From NCBI RefSeq assembly GCF_008271745.1, contig NZ_VKKZ01000023.1, positions 186,001 through 250,000 on the forward strand: 64,000 nucleotides of DNA, written 5' to 3'. The position numbers and the translations under genes were made by a program. The stretch's first letter is position 1, and each line of letters starts with the position of its first letter. This stretch comes from Rufibacter glacialis. GTDB taxonomy: Bacteria; Bacteroidota; Bacteroidia; Cytophagales; Hymenobacteraceae. A model generated the notes under the pieces. The model was not told the origin of the DNA, searched no databases, and saw only the letters and a program-made list of their open reading frames with translations. Shown piece after piece: positions 1-8,762 of the stretch.

Positions 1-1152
1 CACAAGAAGATCTATAAGCAGACGGCCAACCCGTTTTCTGAGGGCCTGGCCTTCGCGCGACAGCCCAACAAGAACGAGCGGGTGGTGTATATCGTGGATG
101 AGGCCTCCATGATCTCAGACGACAAGGCCTTCGGCGACAACGGGCTGCTCCAGGATTTGGTCAACTACGTGTTTGAAAGCCCCAGCAACAAACTGCTGCT
201 CATAGGAGACACCGCGCAGCTGCCGCCGGTGAACCAGGCCATCAGCCCCTCACTGGATCCTTCGTACCTCACCAGTTACTTTAAGCTGCACGTGCACGAG
301 ATGGAGTTGCGCCAGGTGATGCGCCAGGCTGAGGAGTCCGGCATTCTGATGAACGCCACCCGCCTGCGCAACGAACTGGTCAAGGAGGAGCCGTCCCTGG
401 CCTTCAGAACCAAAGGGTTCAAGGATATCTTCTCCATGCGGGGCGATAAGCTGGAAGACGGCCTGCGATACGCCTACGATAAGTTCGGGATAGACAACAC
501 CACGGTTATCTGCCGGTCCAACAAAACGGCCAACTTGTACAACCAGCACATCAGGCGGCAGATTTTCTTTGCCGAGGACGAGATAGGGGTAGGCGATTAC
601 CTCATGATCGTGCGCAACAATTACACCTGGCTGCCCAAAGAGTCCAGCATCGGGTTCATGGCCAACGGCGATTTCGTGGAGATCACCAAGATCATCCGCT
701 ACGAGGAAATGTACGGCATGCGCTTCGCGGATGTCCAGATCAGGTTCGTGGATTACCCCAACGAGCCCGAACTGGAAACCAAGATCATGCTGGATACCCT
801 CTACACAGAATCGCCCGCGCTGCCCGCCGATAAAAACAAGGAGCTGTACCAACAGGTATTGATAGACTACCAGCATATCGCCAGCAAGCGCGCCCGGTCA
901 CAGGAAATGCGGCAAGACAAATACCTGAATGCCCTACAGGTTAAGTTCGCCTACGCGCTCACCTGCCATAAGGCGCAGGGCGGGCAGTGGCAGGCGGTAT
1001 TCGTGGACCATGGGTTCCTGAAGGAAGATACGGTAGGCCAGGAATTCGCCCGCTGGCTGTACACGGCCACCACCCGGGCCTCTGAGCAGCTGTTCCTGGT
1101 GAATTTCAATGAAAAACTGTTGGAGAATGCACCTGAACGGGTAGAAGATTAA
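1..1152 (+). CDS. RecD-like superfamily 1 DNA helicase, C-terminal part (5' end outside window)
   Basis: The frame is open from base 1, so the gene starts upstream of the window; the GTG at 82 is internal. The 383 visible codons hold helicase motif II (VDEAS, DE at codons 33-34), motif III (GDTAQLPPV, near codon 70) and, near the C terminus, ALTCHKAQGGQW followed by YTATTRASEQL, which is the UvrD_C_2-type motif V/VI end of RecD/Pif1-like helicases. The Walker A segment would lie upstream. Such proteins are ATP-driven 5'-3' DNA helicases used in repair or recombination. A DUF1573 gene follows 44 bases downstream on the same strand and has its own weak promoter-like box. The family assignment is firm; whether it is RecD2-like or an AAA_30 helicase cannot be settled from the fragment. 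Confidence 0.88.
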   Translation, partial: HKKIYKQTANPFSEGLAFARQPNKNERVVYIVDEASMISDDKAFGDNGLLQDLVNYVFESPSNKLLLIGDTAQLPPVNQAISPSLDPSYLTSYFKLHVHEMELRQVMRQAEESGILMNATRLRNELVKEEPSLAFRTKGFKDIFSMRGDKLEDGLRYAYDKFGIDNTTVICRSNKTANLYNQHIRRQIFFAEDEIGVGDYLMIVRNNYTWLPKESSIGFMANGDFVEITKIIRYEEMYGMRFADVQIRFVDYPNEPELETKIMLDTLYTESPALPADKNKELYQQVLIDYQHIASKRARSQEMRQDKYLNALQVKFAYALTCHKAQGGQWQAVFVDHGFLKEDTVGQEFARWLYTATTRASEQLFLVNFNEKLLENAPERVED

Positions 1153-1196
1153 GTATCTTCGCTTTGTTGGAGGTGAAATACGCTTAAAGGAATACC

Positions 1197-1646
1197 ATGA
1201 AAAAGTTAATAGTGGCAGGTTTGTTTCTGCTTTTTGGCGGTTCCGCTGCCCTGGCTCAGACCACTAGCGGGCAGCAGCCCCCCTTGGCTCCTGTAGCCCC
1301 CATTGCCGCCCCGGCACCTGCCCCGGTAGGGCCTTCCATTCAATTTGAAGAGCAGCGGTTTGACTTCGGGGAAATAAAACCCGGCGACGTGGTGCAGCAC
1401 ACCTTCAAGTTCACCAACAATGGCACCATGCCCTTGATCATCTCTAACGTGCGCACCACCTGTGGCTGCACCGCCACTGGTTTTCCTAAGGCCCCGGTAA
1501 GGCCCGGCGAAACCGCTGCCATCACCGCCAGTTTTAATAGTGCCGGCAAACGGGGACAGCAGAACAAAGTGATCACCATTGAGTCCAACGCTGTGCAGGG
1601 CAGAACCCAGGTTATTATTGCCACCACCATTGTGGCCGCGAAATAA
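1197..1646 (+). CDS. DUF1573 domain secreted protein
   Basis: 149 residues. An N-terminal signal peptide (MKKLIVAGLFLLFGGSAALAQ) is followed by an alanine/proline-rich linker (about residues 22-45) and a DUF1573 domain (about 50-146). That domain is an Ig-like ASH/MSP-type fold, recognised by the FDFGEIKPGD start and the TTCGCTA core. DUF1573 proteins are very common in Bacteroidota and are thought to be exported to the periplasm or cell surface; no specific function is known. The ATG at 1197 is the only start that gives an intact signal peptide. A TATCTTCG box at 1154-1161, one mismatch from the Bacteroidota -7 consensus, suggests its own promoter. Confidence 0.88.
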   Translation: MKKLIVAGLFLLFGGSAALAQTTSGQQPPLAPVAPIAAPAPAPVGPSIQFEEQRFDFGEIKPGDVVQHTFKFTNNGTMPLIISNVRTTCGCTATGFPKAPVRPGETAAITASFNSAGKRGQQNKVITIESNAVQGRTQVIIATTIVAAK

Positions 1647-1836
1647 GGACTTGGAACAGTTTCAGGGCCATTTCCCTAAAACTAATGAATAAACTCCCGT
1701 ATGTTAAGGGTGAAAGCTTCTATAAAGCTTATTCTTGAGGTCCATCTGCATTGGCGCCTGGACAAAGGCTGCTGAAGAAAGGGTAGGACGGATTAAGGTC
1801 TTTTACCGCTTTGCGTCTTATTCTTAAAAATAAAAT

Positions 1837-1873
1837 GAAAACGCCTCTCTTGCATTGCAGGAGAGGCGTTTTC
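1837..1873 (-). terminator. Intrinsic terminator of the DUF423 gene
   Basis: Perfect 13-bp stem: gaaaacgcctctc at 1837-1849 pairs with gagaggcgttttc at 1861-1873, with an 11-base loop. Read on the minus strand, T-rich sequence follows (ttttatttttaag). It sits 20 bases past the DUF423 stop codon. The stem also carries A/T tracts on the other side, so it may stop transcription from the DUF1573 gene as well. Confidence 0.85.
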
Positions 1874-1892
1874 ATTAAAAAGGCTGTTAAAG

Positions 1893-2276
1893 TTACGGCA
1901 GGTTCTTGGCCAGGGCCCATACCAGATTCAGCCAACCAGCAATCAGGAACAAGCCACCTATGGGCGTGATGGCCCCTAACCAGGTAATACCCGTGAGGCA
2001 GAGAATATACAGGGAGCCTGAGAAAATCAGGATGCCCAGCAGAAAGCAAATGCCAGACACGGACAGGCCGGTGGCGCTTGGGAACTGGGTCATGAGGACG
2101 CCCACCAGCAACAAGCCCAGCGCGTGGTACATCTGGTATTTCACGGCAGTTTCAAAGGTGTCGGTGCGGCCGGTCTCGGTGAGCAGTTTAGCCAGGCCAT
2201 GTGCTCCGAAGGCGCCAATCATCACGCCAATGCCGCTCAACAGGGCACCAAGAATCAATATGGTTTTTACGGTCAT
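1893..2276 (-). CDS. DUF423 (YgdD-like) small membrane protein
   Basis: 127 residues with four predicted membrane segments (about 5-25, 47-63, 70-92, 97-120). The N-terminal GAFGAHGL motif and the YHALGLLL and FSGSLY motifs are characteristic of DUF423, an inner-membrane family that includes E. coli YgdD. Its biochemical role is unknown. It lies 21 bases downstream of yggS on the same strand and is probably the last gene of that transcription unit, ending at the hairpin at 1837-1873. Confidence 0.9.
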   Translation of the reverse strand: MTVKTILILGALLSGIGVMIGAFGAHGLAKLLTETGRTDTFETAVKYQMYHALGLLLVGVLMTQFPSATGLSVSGICFLLGILIFSGSLYILCLTGITWLGAITPIGGLFLIAGWLNLVWALAKNLP

Positions 2277-2297
2277 TTTAAGAAAATCAAGTGAAAA

Positions 2298-2984
2298 TTA
2301 GGGGGCAACAGAATAGTTTCGGTTCCCGAAGATGGCACTGCCCACCCGGATCATGGTGCTTCCTTCGGCAATAGCCAATTGGTAATCAGAGCTCATACCC
2401 ATGGAGACCTCTTTGAAAAAGGAGTCGTTAGGGAAGAACTGCTCTTTGATGGTGGTAAAATAGCTTTTAAGGCGAGAGAATTCGCGCTGCAGGTGTTGTT
2501 CGTCATCTGTGTTAGTGGCCACGCCCATAACTCCGCAGAGCCGCACATGTTGTAAGGCCGCAAATGCTTCTGAGGAAATCAACTGTTTGGCCTCTTCCAG
2601 ATCCAACCCGAATTTGGTGTCTTCCTCGGCAATGTAGAACTGGAGCAGGCAGTCTATGACGCGGTTGTGTTTCTGGGCTTGTTTATCGATTTCCTGCAGT
2701 AAACGCAGACTGTCCACTGACTGGATGAGGTGCACGAACGGCGCAATGTACTTCACCTTGTTTGTCTGCAGGTGCCCAATCATGTGCCATTCCACATCAG
2801 CGGGAAGCTGGGGTTGTTTCTGCATCATTTCCTGGGCCTTGTTCTCGCCAAAGGCCCGCTGGCCGCCGTCATACGCCTCCCGGATGAGCTCTACCGGGTG
2901 CGTCTTAGACACGGCTATCAATTGGCAGTTGGTGCCGCTCAGGCGTTGCTGGAAATCCTGGATATTTTCTGCAATGGACATCAT
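2298..2984 (-). CDS. YggS family PLP homeostasis protein
   Basis: About 228 residues. YggS/PROSC proteins bind pyridoxal 5'-phosphate and regulate PLP and amino-acid pools without known catalysis. Family motifs are visible: LIAVSKTHP with the PLP lysine near residue 27, FGENKAQE, EWHMIGHLQTNK, CGVMGVATN and SMGMSSDYQLAIAEGSTMIRVGSAIFG. A longer frame begins at 3032, but the chosen start is one of two adjacent ATG codons at 2984/2981. The first overlaps the TGA stop of the upstream batA gene (TGATG), which implies translational coupling. The SMGMS(S)D...RVG signature and the length match the family well. Confidence 0.92.
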   Translation of the reverse strand: MMSIAENIQDFQQRLSGTNCQLIAVSKTHPVELIREAYDGGQRAFGENKAQEMMQKQPQLPADVEWHMIGHLQTNKVKYIAPFVHLIQSVDSLRLLQEIDKQAQKHNRVIDCLLQFYIAEEDTKFGLDLEEAKQLISSEAFAALQHVRLCGVMGVATNTDDEQHLQREFSRLKSYFTTIKEQFFPNDSFFKEVSMGMSSDYQLAIAEGSTMIRVGSAIFGNRNYSVAP

Positions 2985-4033
2985 CAGTCTTCTAACGCGT
3001 TGGTGAAAAAGGTGTTTTTTAACAAGAGCCACAGCAAAAGCAACACCATGGCCCAGCGCAAATATATCTGGTAATAGTCACGGGTGTCACGGTAGCGGGT
3101 TTCTTTTATTTCGGTTTTCTCCAGGCTGTTGATTCTCTGGAAGATCTCAGAAAGGGTGTTCGCGTTCTGGGCCCGGAAGAACTGCCCTTCCGCTAAGGAG
3201 GCCAGTTGCCGCAACGTCTTCTCCTCCAGGCCCGTCTGCACGGTCACGGCCTTGCCCGTAGAATCTGGCTCCAGCTGTACGGTGCCTTCTTTGCCTATAC
3301 CCACCGTGTACAGCCTCACGTGGAAGGCATGCGCCAGCTGGGCCGCCAGCTCCGGGTCCAGGCTGCCGGCGGTGTTCTCGCCGTCGCTGATCAGGATGCA
3401 GACTTTGGCCTTGGCCTGCGAGTCGCGGAGGCGGTTAATGGCGACTGCCAGCGCGCTGCCAATGGCCGTGCCGTCTTCCGAAACCATGTTCAGGTGAATT
3501 CCCTTGATGCTTTGCCGCACCAGGTCATAATCTGTGGTGAGCGGAGCCAGCGAAAAAGCCCGGCCTGCAAAAACCACCAGGCCAATCCGGTCCTGCACCC
3601 GCCCGTTCACGAATTGCAAGGCTACCTCCTTCGCCGCTTCCAGCCGGTTGGGCAGGAAATCTGTCAGTTCCATGGAGCCGGACACGTCCATCACCAGGAC
3701 AATGTCAATGCCTTCCGCTGAAAGCTCCACGGTCTCATCTGATTTCTGGGGCCGGGCCAGGGCTACCAGCACCAACATGAGAAAACAGCCGAACACCACA
3801 TCTGGCAGGTAGCGCAGAATGCTGGTCCAGTGCCAAGTCAGGTTGCCTTCAAACAGGGCTACATCCATTTTCTTGCGGAAGCGCACGTGCAATAGCCACC
3901 GCAGCAGAAATAGCACCGGCACTGCCAGGAGCGCGTAAAGGTAGCCTGGGTTGGCCCAGTCAAAGGATTGCCAGGTGCGCCAGGAAAACCAGCTCAGGTT
4001 AAGCCAGGAGAAATCAGCGGGTGCTTGCCACAT
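2984..4033 (-). CDS. BatA-type VWA domain membrane protein
   Basis: 349 residues. Membrane segments near residues 31-48 and 75-90 are followed by a von Willebrand A domain (about 105-300) with an intact MIDAS: DVSGS, then the threonine in SEDGTAIGS and the ISDGEN aspartate. A C-terminal membrane helix lies near 325-342. This order is that of BatA (Bacteroides aerotolerance A) proteins, which act at the membrane with MoxR ATPases and DUF58 proteins; their substrates are not established. The start overlaps the end of the upstream membrane-protein gene by 20 bases, and the stop overlaps yggS, so the cluster is tightly coupled. Confidence 0.9.
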   Translation of the reverse strand: MWQAPADFSWLNLSWFSWRTWQSFDWANPGYLYALLAVPVLFLLRWLLHVRFRKKMDVALFEGNLTWHWTSILRYLPDVVFGCFLMLVLVALARPQKSDETVELSAEGIDIVLVMDVSGSMELTDFLPNRLEAAKEVALQFVNGRVQDRIGLVVFAGRAFSLAPLTTDYDLVRQSIKGIHLNMVSEDGTAIGSALAVAINRLRDSQAKAKVCILISDGENTAGSLDPELAAQLAHAFHVRLYTVGIGKEGTVQLEPDSTGKAVTVQTGLEEKTLRQLASLAEGQFFRAQNANTLSEIFQRINSLEKTEIKETRYRDTRDYYQIYLRWAMVLLLLWLLLKNTFFTNALED

Positions 4034-4949
4034 TGCGCAGGGAGTCTCTGATTAAAACATAACGAAAGGCTGAAAACTCGGCCAGTTCGTGGAGGGAGCC
4101 TGTCACCTCGGTTTCATCATCTGAGATGATGTTCCCGTAAATGGCCCGGTCACAGACTTTGAGGGCATTGCTGACCCGTTCGTCTTCTTCATAATAACTT
4201 ACAATCTCTTTGGTGGTGAAGGAGTTGATTTCTGTTTCTTCCAGCTTGGTTAAGTAGTTCTTCCACAAGATGATCGCCCGCTCCAGTTGATCTAATGTTT
4301 TACCCCGCTGGAACCGTTCTTTTGAGGTCTGGAACCTGCTCTGGAACTGGGCCTGGTCTTTTTGCAACACGTACAGCCGGTACCTGATGTTGATTTCCTT
4401 CCCAAACAGAACCCAGATGCCGCCAATGAGAATGCTCACAGCAATAGCCGCCATGCCAAAATACAGGTAGTTGAATTGCTCCGGTACCGGCCGCAAAAGG
4501 GTAGTGGAATGAAGCTGCAACGGTTCCTGAACGGCAGGTACGTTCTGCACCAGCACCACAGAGTCTGGGGCAGTAGTGAGATGCAAAGTGTCTCCGCGGT
4601 AAAACAACTGCACCCGTACCTGCAAAGCCTGTACCGGGGTGAGGGAGAAGGTACGCAAGGTATAGACGGTGCTGTCGGTGCTGGTACCGTTCACGGTGCG
4701 GGTAGGGTAGAAGTCTTTCCTGACCAGTTCAAAGGGCGCGAAAAGGGCAGCCGTGTCGGGGAAGACCACTTCGGCCTGCGGGGCATGGCGCGAGCGCAGC
4801 ACGTATTTCACTGACTGCCCTACTTCCACTGAATCACGCAGGAAGAACCCTTCTACTTTGACAGCAGGGAGTTGGGCCCAGGAGAGGAGCGGCAGGAAGC
4901 AGAGCAAGAGCCACGCTTGCTTTTTTAAGACAGACAGCAATTTTGACAT
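4014..4949 (-). CDS. Bat-cluster membrane protein (BatD/DUF4381-like position), function unknown
   Basis: 311 residues. It has an N-terminal signal peptide (about 1-25), an extracytoplasmic beta-rich part to about residue 155 that begins VKVEGFFLRDSVEVGQSV, one membrane helix (about 158-179) and a charged helical cytoplasmic tail. This layout, and the position between DUF58 and BatA, match the accessory membrane subunits of MoxR/DUF58/VWA operons. No enzyme motif was recognised, and the family name is inferred mainly from context. The stop codon lies inside the start of batA (20-base overlap). A 103-base gap separates it from the DUF58 gene. Confidence 0.72.
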   Translation of the reverse strand: MSKLLSVLKKQAWLLLCFLPLLSWAQLPAVKVEGFFLRDSVEVGQSVKYVLRSRHAPQAEVVFPDTAALFAPFELVRKDFYPTRTVNGTSTDSTVYTLRTFSLTPVQALQVRVQLFYRGDTLHLTTAPDSVVLVQNVPAVQEPLQLHSTTLLRPVPEQFNYLYFGMAAIAVSILIGGIWVLFGKEINIRYRLYVLQKDQAQFQSRFQTSKERFQRGKTLDQLERAIILWKNYLTKLEETEINSFTTKEIVSYYEEDERVSNALKVCDRAIYGNIISDDETEVTGSLHELAEFSAFRYVLIRDSLRNVASTR

Positions 4950-5052
4950 TATTCAGATTCCGGGGACAAAACAGGGGTAATGGGTGCGTACAAGTAGAGG
5001 GTGGTTTTTGGGCTTCTTTTTTAAATTAGGCGGTAAAACGGCCGCACTATTC

Positions 5053-5934
5053 TTACGAACTGCGCTTCATGGTCTTGTTTCTGGACCGGAACAAATGCAC
5101 CAACTGGGGTACATAGTCCTGCTCCACATAGATAGGGAGAAAGTCGGCCTGGTATTGGCGGCAAATCTTCATCAGTCTTTCCTGGTTCTGGACGTAGGGC
5201 ACCAAATACCGTTCCCTGAATGCCTTGGAAGAAGTGTTGATCCAGATGGTCTTCCCGGTTTCTTTGTCCAGCAAGGGAATAATGCCCAGTTTAGGGAAGT
5301 CGATCTCGCGCTTGTCCAGGAGCTGCAACACGATCAGGTCATGTTTCTTGGCCAGCATGATGAGTTCCCGCTCATAGTTCTGGTCAATGAAATCAGAAAT
5401 CAAGATGATGATGCTCTTGCGCTTGACCACGTTCAGGCACAATTTGATGCCTGCCCCAATGTTTGTTTTCAGCGACTGGGGTTGTAGCACAGCCAGGGTT
5501 TTGATGAGGGTGTAGGCGTGCTCGTTCCCTTTGCTGGGTTTGAGGTAGCGCTCTTTGCCGTCGCTGAAGCAGATCATGCCTATCTGGCTTCCCTGTTTCA
5601 GGGCGGAAAGCGCCAGAATGCCGCCAATCTCTTTGCCAATGTCAATTTTCTTTGCCCCCTGGCTACCCAGGGAGTGGGAGCCACTCACGTCCAGGAGCAG
5701 GAACACGTTTTGCTCTTTCTCTTCGCGGTAGGTTTTTATGAAGGTGCCGTGGCCCTTGGCCGACACGTTCCAGTCAATGGCCCGCACATCATCTCCGTAC
5801 TGGTAGGCGCGTACGTCATCAAACTCAAGGCCAGAGCTTTTGAAGACAGATTTGAAATCGCCCTGCATCTGGGCGTCAATTGCCTTTCTGATCTGTATCT
5901 CGTACTTTCGTAGCTTCCTGACCAAGTCTTTCAT
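5053..5934 (-). CDS. DUF58 domain protein (MoxR/Bat cluster)
   Basis: 293 residues. The DUF58 core FDDVRAYQYGDDVRAIDWNVSA is followed by a VWA-like region (LLLDVSGSHSLGS, then LISDFID). DUF58 proteins accompany MoxR AAA+ ATPases in membrane-stress operons. The ATG at 5934 directly begins the conserved MKDLVRKLRKYEIQIRKAID segment, so the start is secure. It is the first gene of the minus-strand cluster. The usual moxR gene is not immediately upstream; the next gene is a divergent DUF4296 lipoprotein 53 bases away. A moxR gene elsewhere in the genome would be needed for a complete system. Confidence 0.9.
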   Translation of the reverse strand: MKDLVRKLRKYEIQIRKAIDAQMQGDFKSVFKSSGLEFDDVRAYQYGDDVRAIDWNVSAKGHGTFIKTYREEKEQNVFLLLDVSGSHSLGSQGAKKIDIGKEIGGILALSALKQGSQIGMICFSDGKERYLKPSKGNEHAYTLIKTLAVLQPQSLKTNIGAGIKLCLNVVKRKSIIILISDFIDQNYERELIMLAKKHDLIVLQLLDKREIDFPKLGIIPLLDKETGKTIWINTSSKAFRERYLVPYVQNQERLMKICRQYQADFLPIYVEQDYVPQLVHLFRSRNKTMKRSS

Positions 5935-5987
5935 ACCTGCTGAAGGTTTTGCAGCGATTAAAATTACCCAAACTTACGAACAACCGC

Positions 5988-6449
5988 GTGAAAAAACGTT
6001 TGTGCCTCTTTTTACTGCCATTGGCGTTTTTCTCCTGCAACCCAGAGAATGAGAAGCCGGCTGATCTTATCCCTGAGACAAAGATGGCCCGCCTCATGAT
6101 AGACATTCACCTGGCGGAAGCCGTGATCGGGCGCACGATTCCTAATTATGACACCTCTCGGGTAGCTTATAAGCAGGCTCATTCCCTGCTTTTAAAACGC
6201 CACGCTGTCTCTGATAGTGCCTTCAAGCACAGTTATGACTACTACCTTGCCCACCCCGAGCAGTTTGACAAGATCTATGAGGTGGTGTTAGACAGCCTGA
6301 GTGCCCGCGAAGCCAAGTTAACGGCCCAACAGGCGGCCCCAACCGTGGACTCCACAACCACTGTTTCTGATACTTCTAACGTAGCCAAGGATACAACCAA
6401 AGCTGTGCTCACCAAATTCAAGCGTGTTTCAGGTCCTGATTCGCTGTAA
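5988..6449 (+). CDS. DUF4296 lipoprotein
   Basis: About 153 residues from a GTG at 5988; an upstream ATG at 5949 in the same frame gives 166. The GTG is preferred because it starts a clean lipoprotein signal, KKRLCLFLLPLAFFSC, with the lipobox cysteine at residue 17. The DUF4296 domain follows (about 25-110): MARLMIDIHLAEAVIG, then a helical DSAFKHSYDYYLAHPEQFDKIYEVVLDSL-type region. The C terminus is Thr/Ala-rich and low complexity. DUF4296 is a Bacteroidota-specific family of unknown function, probably anchored in the outer membrane. It is divergent from the DUF58 gene. Confidence 0.85.
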   Translation: MKKRLCLFLLPLAFFSCNPENEKPADLIPETKMARLMIDIHLAEAVIGRTIPNYDTSRVAYKQAHSLLLKRHAVSDSAFKHSYDYYLAHPEQFDKIYEVVLDSLSAREAKLTAQQAAPTVDSTTTVSDTSNVAKDTTKAVLTKFKRVSGPDSL

Positions 6450-6477
6450 ATCTTCCTGCTAGGCGCTAAAGGTAAGA

Positions 6478-6816
6478 TCAGATAAGCCGTTTACCGTTGG
6501 GAACGGGTGCCTGGGGTTGGGAAAGGACAATAAAACCTTCCTCGTCTTCAAAGCCCGTGACCAGTACCTCAGAAAGCCAGGGCCCAATTTGCTTGGGTGG
6601 GAAATTGGTCACGCAGATTACCTGTTGACCTACCAGTTCCTCTTTGGTGTAGCGATGGGTGATCTGGGCGCTGGATTTTTTGATGCCTAACTCACCCAAA
6701 TCCACTTTCAGTTTATAGGCTGGTTTGCGGGCTTCCGGGAAAGCCGAAGCTTCTATGATAGTGCCTACCCGCAGGTCTACGGCCATGAATTGCTCCCACG
6801 TGAGGTTGTTTTCCAT
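6478..6816 (-). CDS. CsaA-like tRNA-binding domain protein
   Basis: 112 residues from the ATG at 6816. An upstream in-frame ATG at 6861 adds 15 residues unlike the family. The sequence FMAVDLRVGTIIEA, then KLKVDLGELGIKKSSAQIT, and the end VPNGKRLI are typical of the tRNA_bind OB-fold proteins (CsaA, and the C-terminal domain of methionyl-tRNA synthetase). CsaA has been described as a chaperone-like protein and binds tRNA-like RNA. It is a single gene, converging on the DUF4296 gene. Confidence 0.9.
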   Translation of the reverse strand: MENNLTWEQFMAVDLRVGTIIEASAFPEARKPAYKLKVDLGELGIKKSSAQITHRYTKEELVGQQVICVTNFPPKQIGPWLSEVLVTGFEDEEGFIVLSQPQAPVPNGKRLI

Positions 6817-6960
6817 TGGTGTTTTTAAGGCCAAGGTAAGGGCTCTGTCCCTAAGAGGCAAATAAGGAGACCCCTACGTTAGAAACCTCTCCTAAAGGTG
6901 TGCGTACCTCAAAAGGCGGAACTGCATTCGCGTTCGCTACCACCTACACCCATCCCAACT

Positions 6961-8499
6961 ATGAAAAACAACACAGGTACAACTTTGTCGGTTTGGCAGC
7001 CGGGCGTGGAAATGCCGGTCACCCAAACCTTAGATTCCCATGTCACCACCGACGTATGCGTGGTAGGAGCCGGCATTTCTGGGCTTACCACCGCCTACCT
7101 GTTGGCCAAAGAAGGCAAGAAGGTAGTAGTAGTGGAGGCCGGCGAGATCTGCGGCGGCGAGACCAGCCGCACCACCGCCCACCTTTCCTGGGCCCTGGAT
7201 GATCGGTTCTCCAAACTGATCAAGGTCTTCGGCAAAGCCCAGGCTCTTTTGGCTTATGAGAGCCACCGCGAAGCCATCCACCGGATTGAGCAGATCATCA
7301 AAGACGAAAAGATCCAGTGTGATTTCAAGTACCTGCCAGGGTATCTATTCCTGGGCGCCACTGACTCTGAAGATCAGTTAGACGAAGAACTGGCTGCCTG
7401 CCATGAACTGGGCATCAAAGAGGTGGTGAAACTAAAACAGTGCCCACTGCCCAGCCTCAGCAACGGGCCATGCCTGCAGTTCCCGCACCAGGCGCAATTT
7501 CACCCAGTGAAATACCTCTCTGTCCTAGCCCGGTACATCCTGGACCACGGCGGGGAAATCTATACCAACAGCCACGTGTCTCAATTTGATACCGGCAGGG
7601 TGCACCGGGCCGTCACCGATGCCGGTTTCTCCGTCACTGCGAACCATTTGGTTGTGTGTACCAATTCCCCGGTCAATGACCAGGTGACCATGCACACGAA
7701 GCAAGCCCCGTACCGCACCTACGTGGTGGGCGCGCGGGTACCCAAAGGAAGCGTACCTTCTGCCCTGTATTGGGATGATTCTGACCCTTACCACTATGTA
7801 AGGTTGGCCACCGTGGCAGGCGAAGAGAACCTGGATACCGAGGTCCTGATTGTGGGCGGCGAAGACCATAAAACCGGCCAAAGCCAGGGAGATGAGCGCG
7901 AACGCTTTGACTGCTTGGAAGAATGGACCCGCAAGAAATTCCCTATGGTGCAGGACGTGGTGTTCCAGTGGTCGGGCCAAGTCATGGAGCCCGTTGATTT
8001 CATGGGGTTCATAGGCCGTAACCCTGGCGACAACAAGCAGGTGTACATTGCTACCGGTGACTCGGGCCACGGCATGACGCATGGCACTATTGCCGGCATC
8101 CTGATCACGGACCTGATCCTGGAAAGGGTTAATCCCTGGGAAAAACTGTATGACCCAGGCCGCATCACCTTCTCCACCGATTCTGCCAAGGAATTCCTGA
8201 AAGAGAACCTGAACGTAGCCGGCCAGTACCTGGATTGGGTGAAACCCGGAAGCAAGGAAGAAGAAGTCATTTCCCCGGGCACGGGCGTAGTGGTGCAGAA
8301 AGGAGCCGGAAAGGTAGCGGTGTATTGTGATGCCCAAGGCAACAGGCATGAGTGCTCCGCCGTCTGTACCCATTTAGGCTGTATTGTGCACTGGAACAAC
8401 CTGGAAAACTCCTGGGATTGCCCTTGCCACGGCTCGCGCTTTGACCCCTACGGGAAAGTAGTGGCTGGTCCGGCTGCCAAAGATTTGGATAAACTATAA
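6961..8499 (+). CDS. FAD-dependent oxidoreductase with C-terminal Rieske [2Fe-2S] domain
   Basis: 512 residues from the ATG at 6961; the upstream extension to 6898 is unlike the family. The N-terminal DAO-type FAD domain has the dinucleotide motif [15 protein letters not shown] (about residues 34-48) and the [13 protein letters not shown] segment. The C-terminal 90 residues form a Rieske domain with both ligand pairs, CTHLGC and CPCHGS. The likely role is cytosolic electron transfer from an amine or hydroxyacid-type substrate; the substrate is unknown. It stands alone between convergent neighbours and ends before a strong hairpin at 8623-8676. The sequence stops soon after the second Rieske motif at [13 protein letters not shown], which is normal for this family. 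Confidence 0.92.
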   Translation: MKNNTGTTLSVWQPGVEMPVTQTLDSHVTTDVCVVGAGISGLTTAYLLAKEGKKVVVVEAGEICGGETSRTTAHLSWALDDRFSKLIKVFGKAQALLAYESHREAIHRIEQIIKDEKIQCDFKYLPGYLFLGATDSEDQLDEELAACHELGIKEVVKLKQCPLPSLSNGPCLQFPHQAQFHPVKYLSVLARYILDHGGEIYTNSHVSQFDTGRVHRAVTDAGFSVTANHLVVCTNSPVNDQVTMHTKQAPYRTYVVGARVPKGSVPSALYWDDSDPYHYVRLATVAGEENLDTEVLIVGGEDHKTGQSQGDERERFDCLEEWTRKKFPMVQDVVFQWSGQVMEPVDFMGFIGRNPGDNKQVYIATGDSGHGMTHGTIAGILITDLILERVNPWEKLYDPGRITFSTDSAKEFLKENLNVAGQYLDWVKPGSKEEEVISPGTGVVVQKGAGKVAVYCDAQGNRHECSAVCTHLGCIVHWNNLENSWDCPCHGSRFDPYGKVVAGPAAKDLDKL

Positions 8500-8506
8500 T
8501 TAGCTT

Positions 8507-8760
8507 CTAGTGATTAGTTGCTATAGATTAGTGATTAGTTTCTAGAGATTAGTGATAAATAATGCTTTTAAGGGATCAGTTGTTTTCTTCAAACAAGTAA
8601 AGCCTGAAAGTGAAGTAGCTATAAAAGGAGAAGAGCTGGGCAGTAGTATCTGCCAAGCTCTTCTCCTTTTATTTTTTAGCGATTTAGGGCCTTTTCCAAC
8701 AATGAATCAAAAACTAATCACTAGTAACTAAACACTAATCACTAAAATCTAATAACCAAC
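8507..8760. repeat. Inverted pair of TAGTGATTAGT repeat clusters flanking a terminator
   Basis: The left arm (8507-8557) holds three copies of an attagtgattagt-like unit; the right arm (8711-8760) holds the reverse complement. In both arms the complement reads aaactaatcacta, ten variable bases, then actaatcacta, so the spacing is conserved while the spacers differ. Between them lie about 150 bases with a strong hairpin (8623-8670). The arrangement resembles a small non-autonomous element or a paired regulatory repeat. No coding sequence is present. Confidence 0.6.
8623..8676 (+). terminator. Strong bidirectional intrinsic terminator
   Basis: Stem of 15 bp (aaaaggagaagagct at 8623-8637 with its complement at 8656-8670), extended by an inner ggcag/ctgcc pair (8639-8643 with 8650-8654). 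It is followed on the plus strand by attttttag. It lies between the convergent FAD-Rieske and DUF922 genes and can serve both. Confidence 0.88.
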
Positions 8761-8762
8761 AA

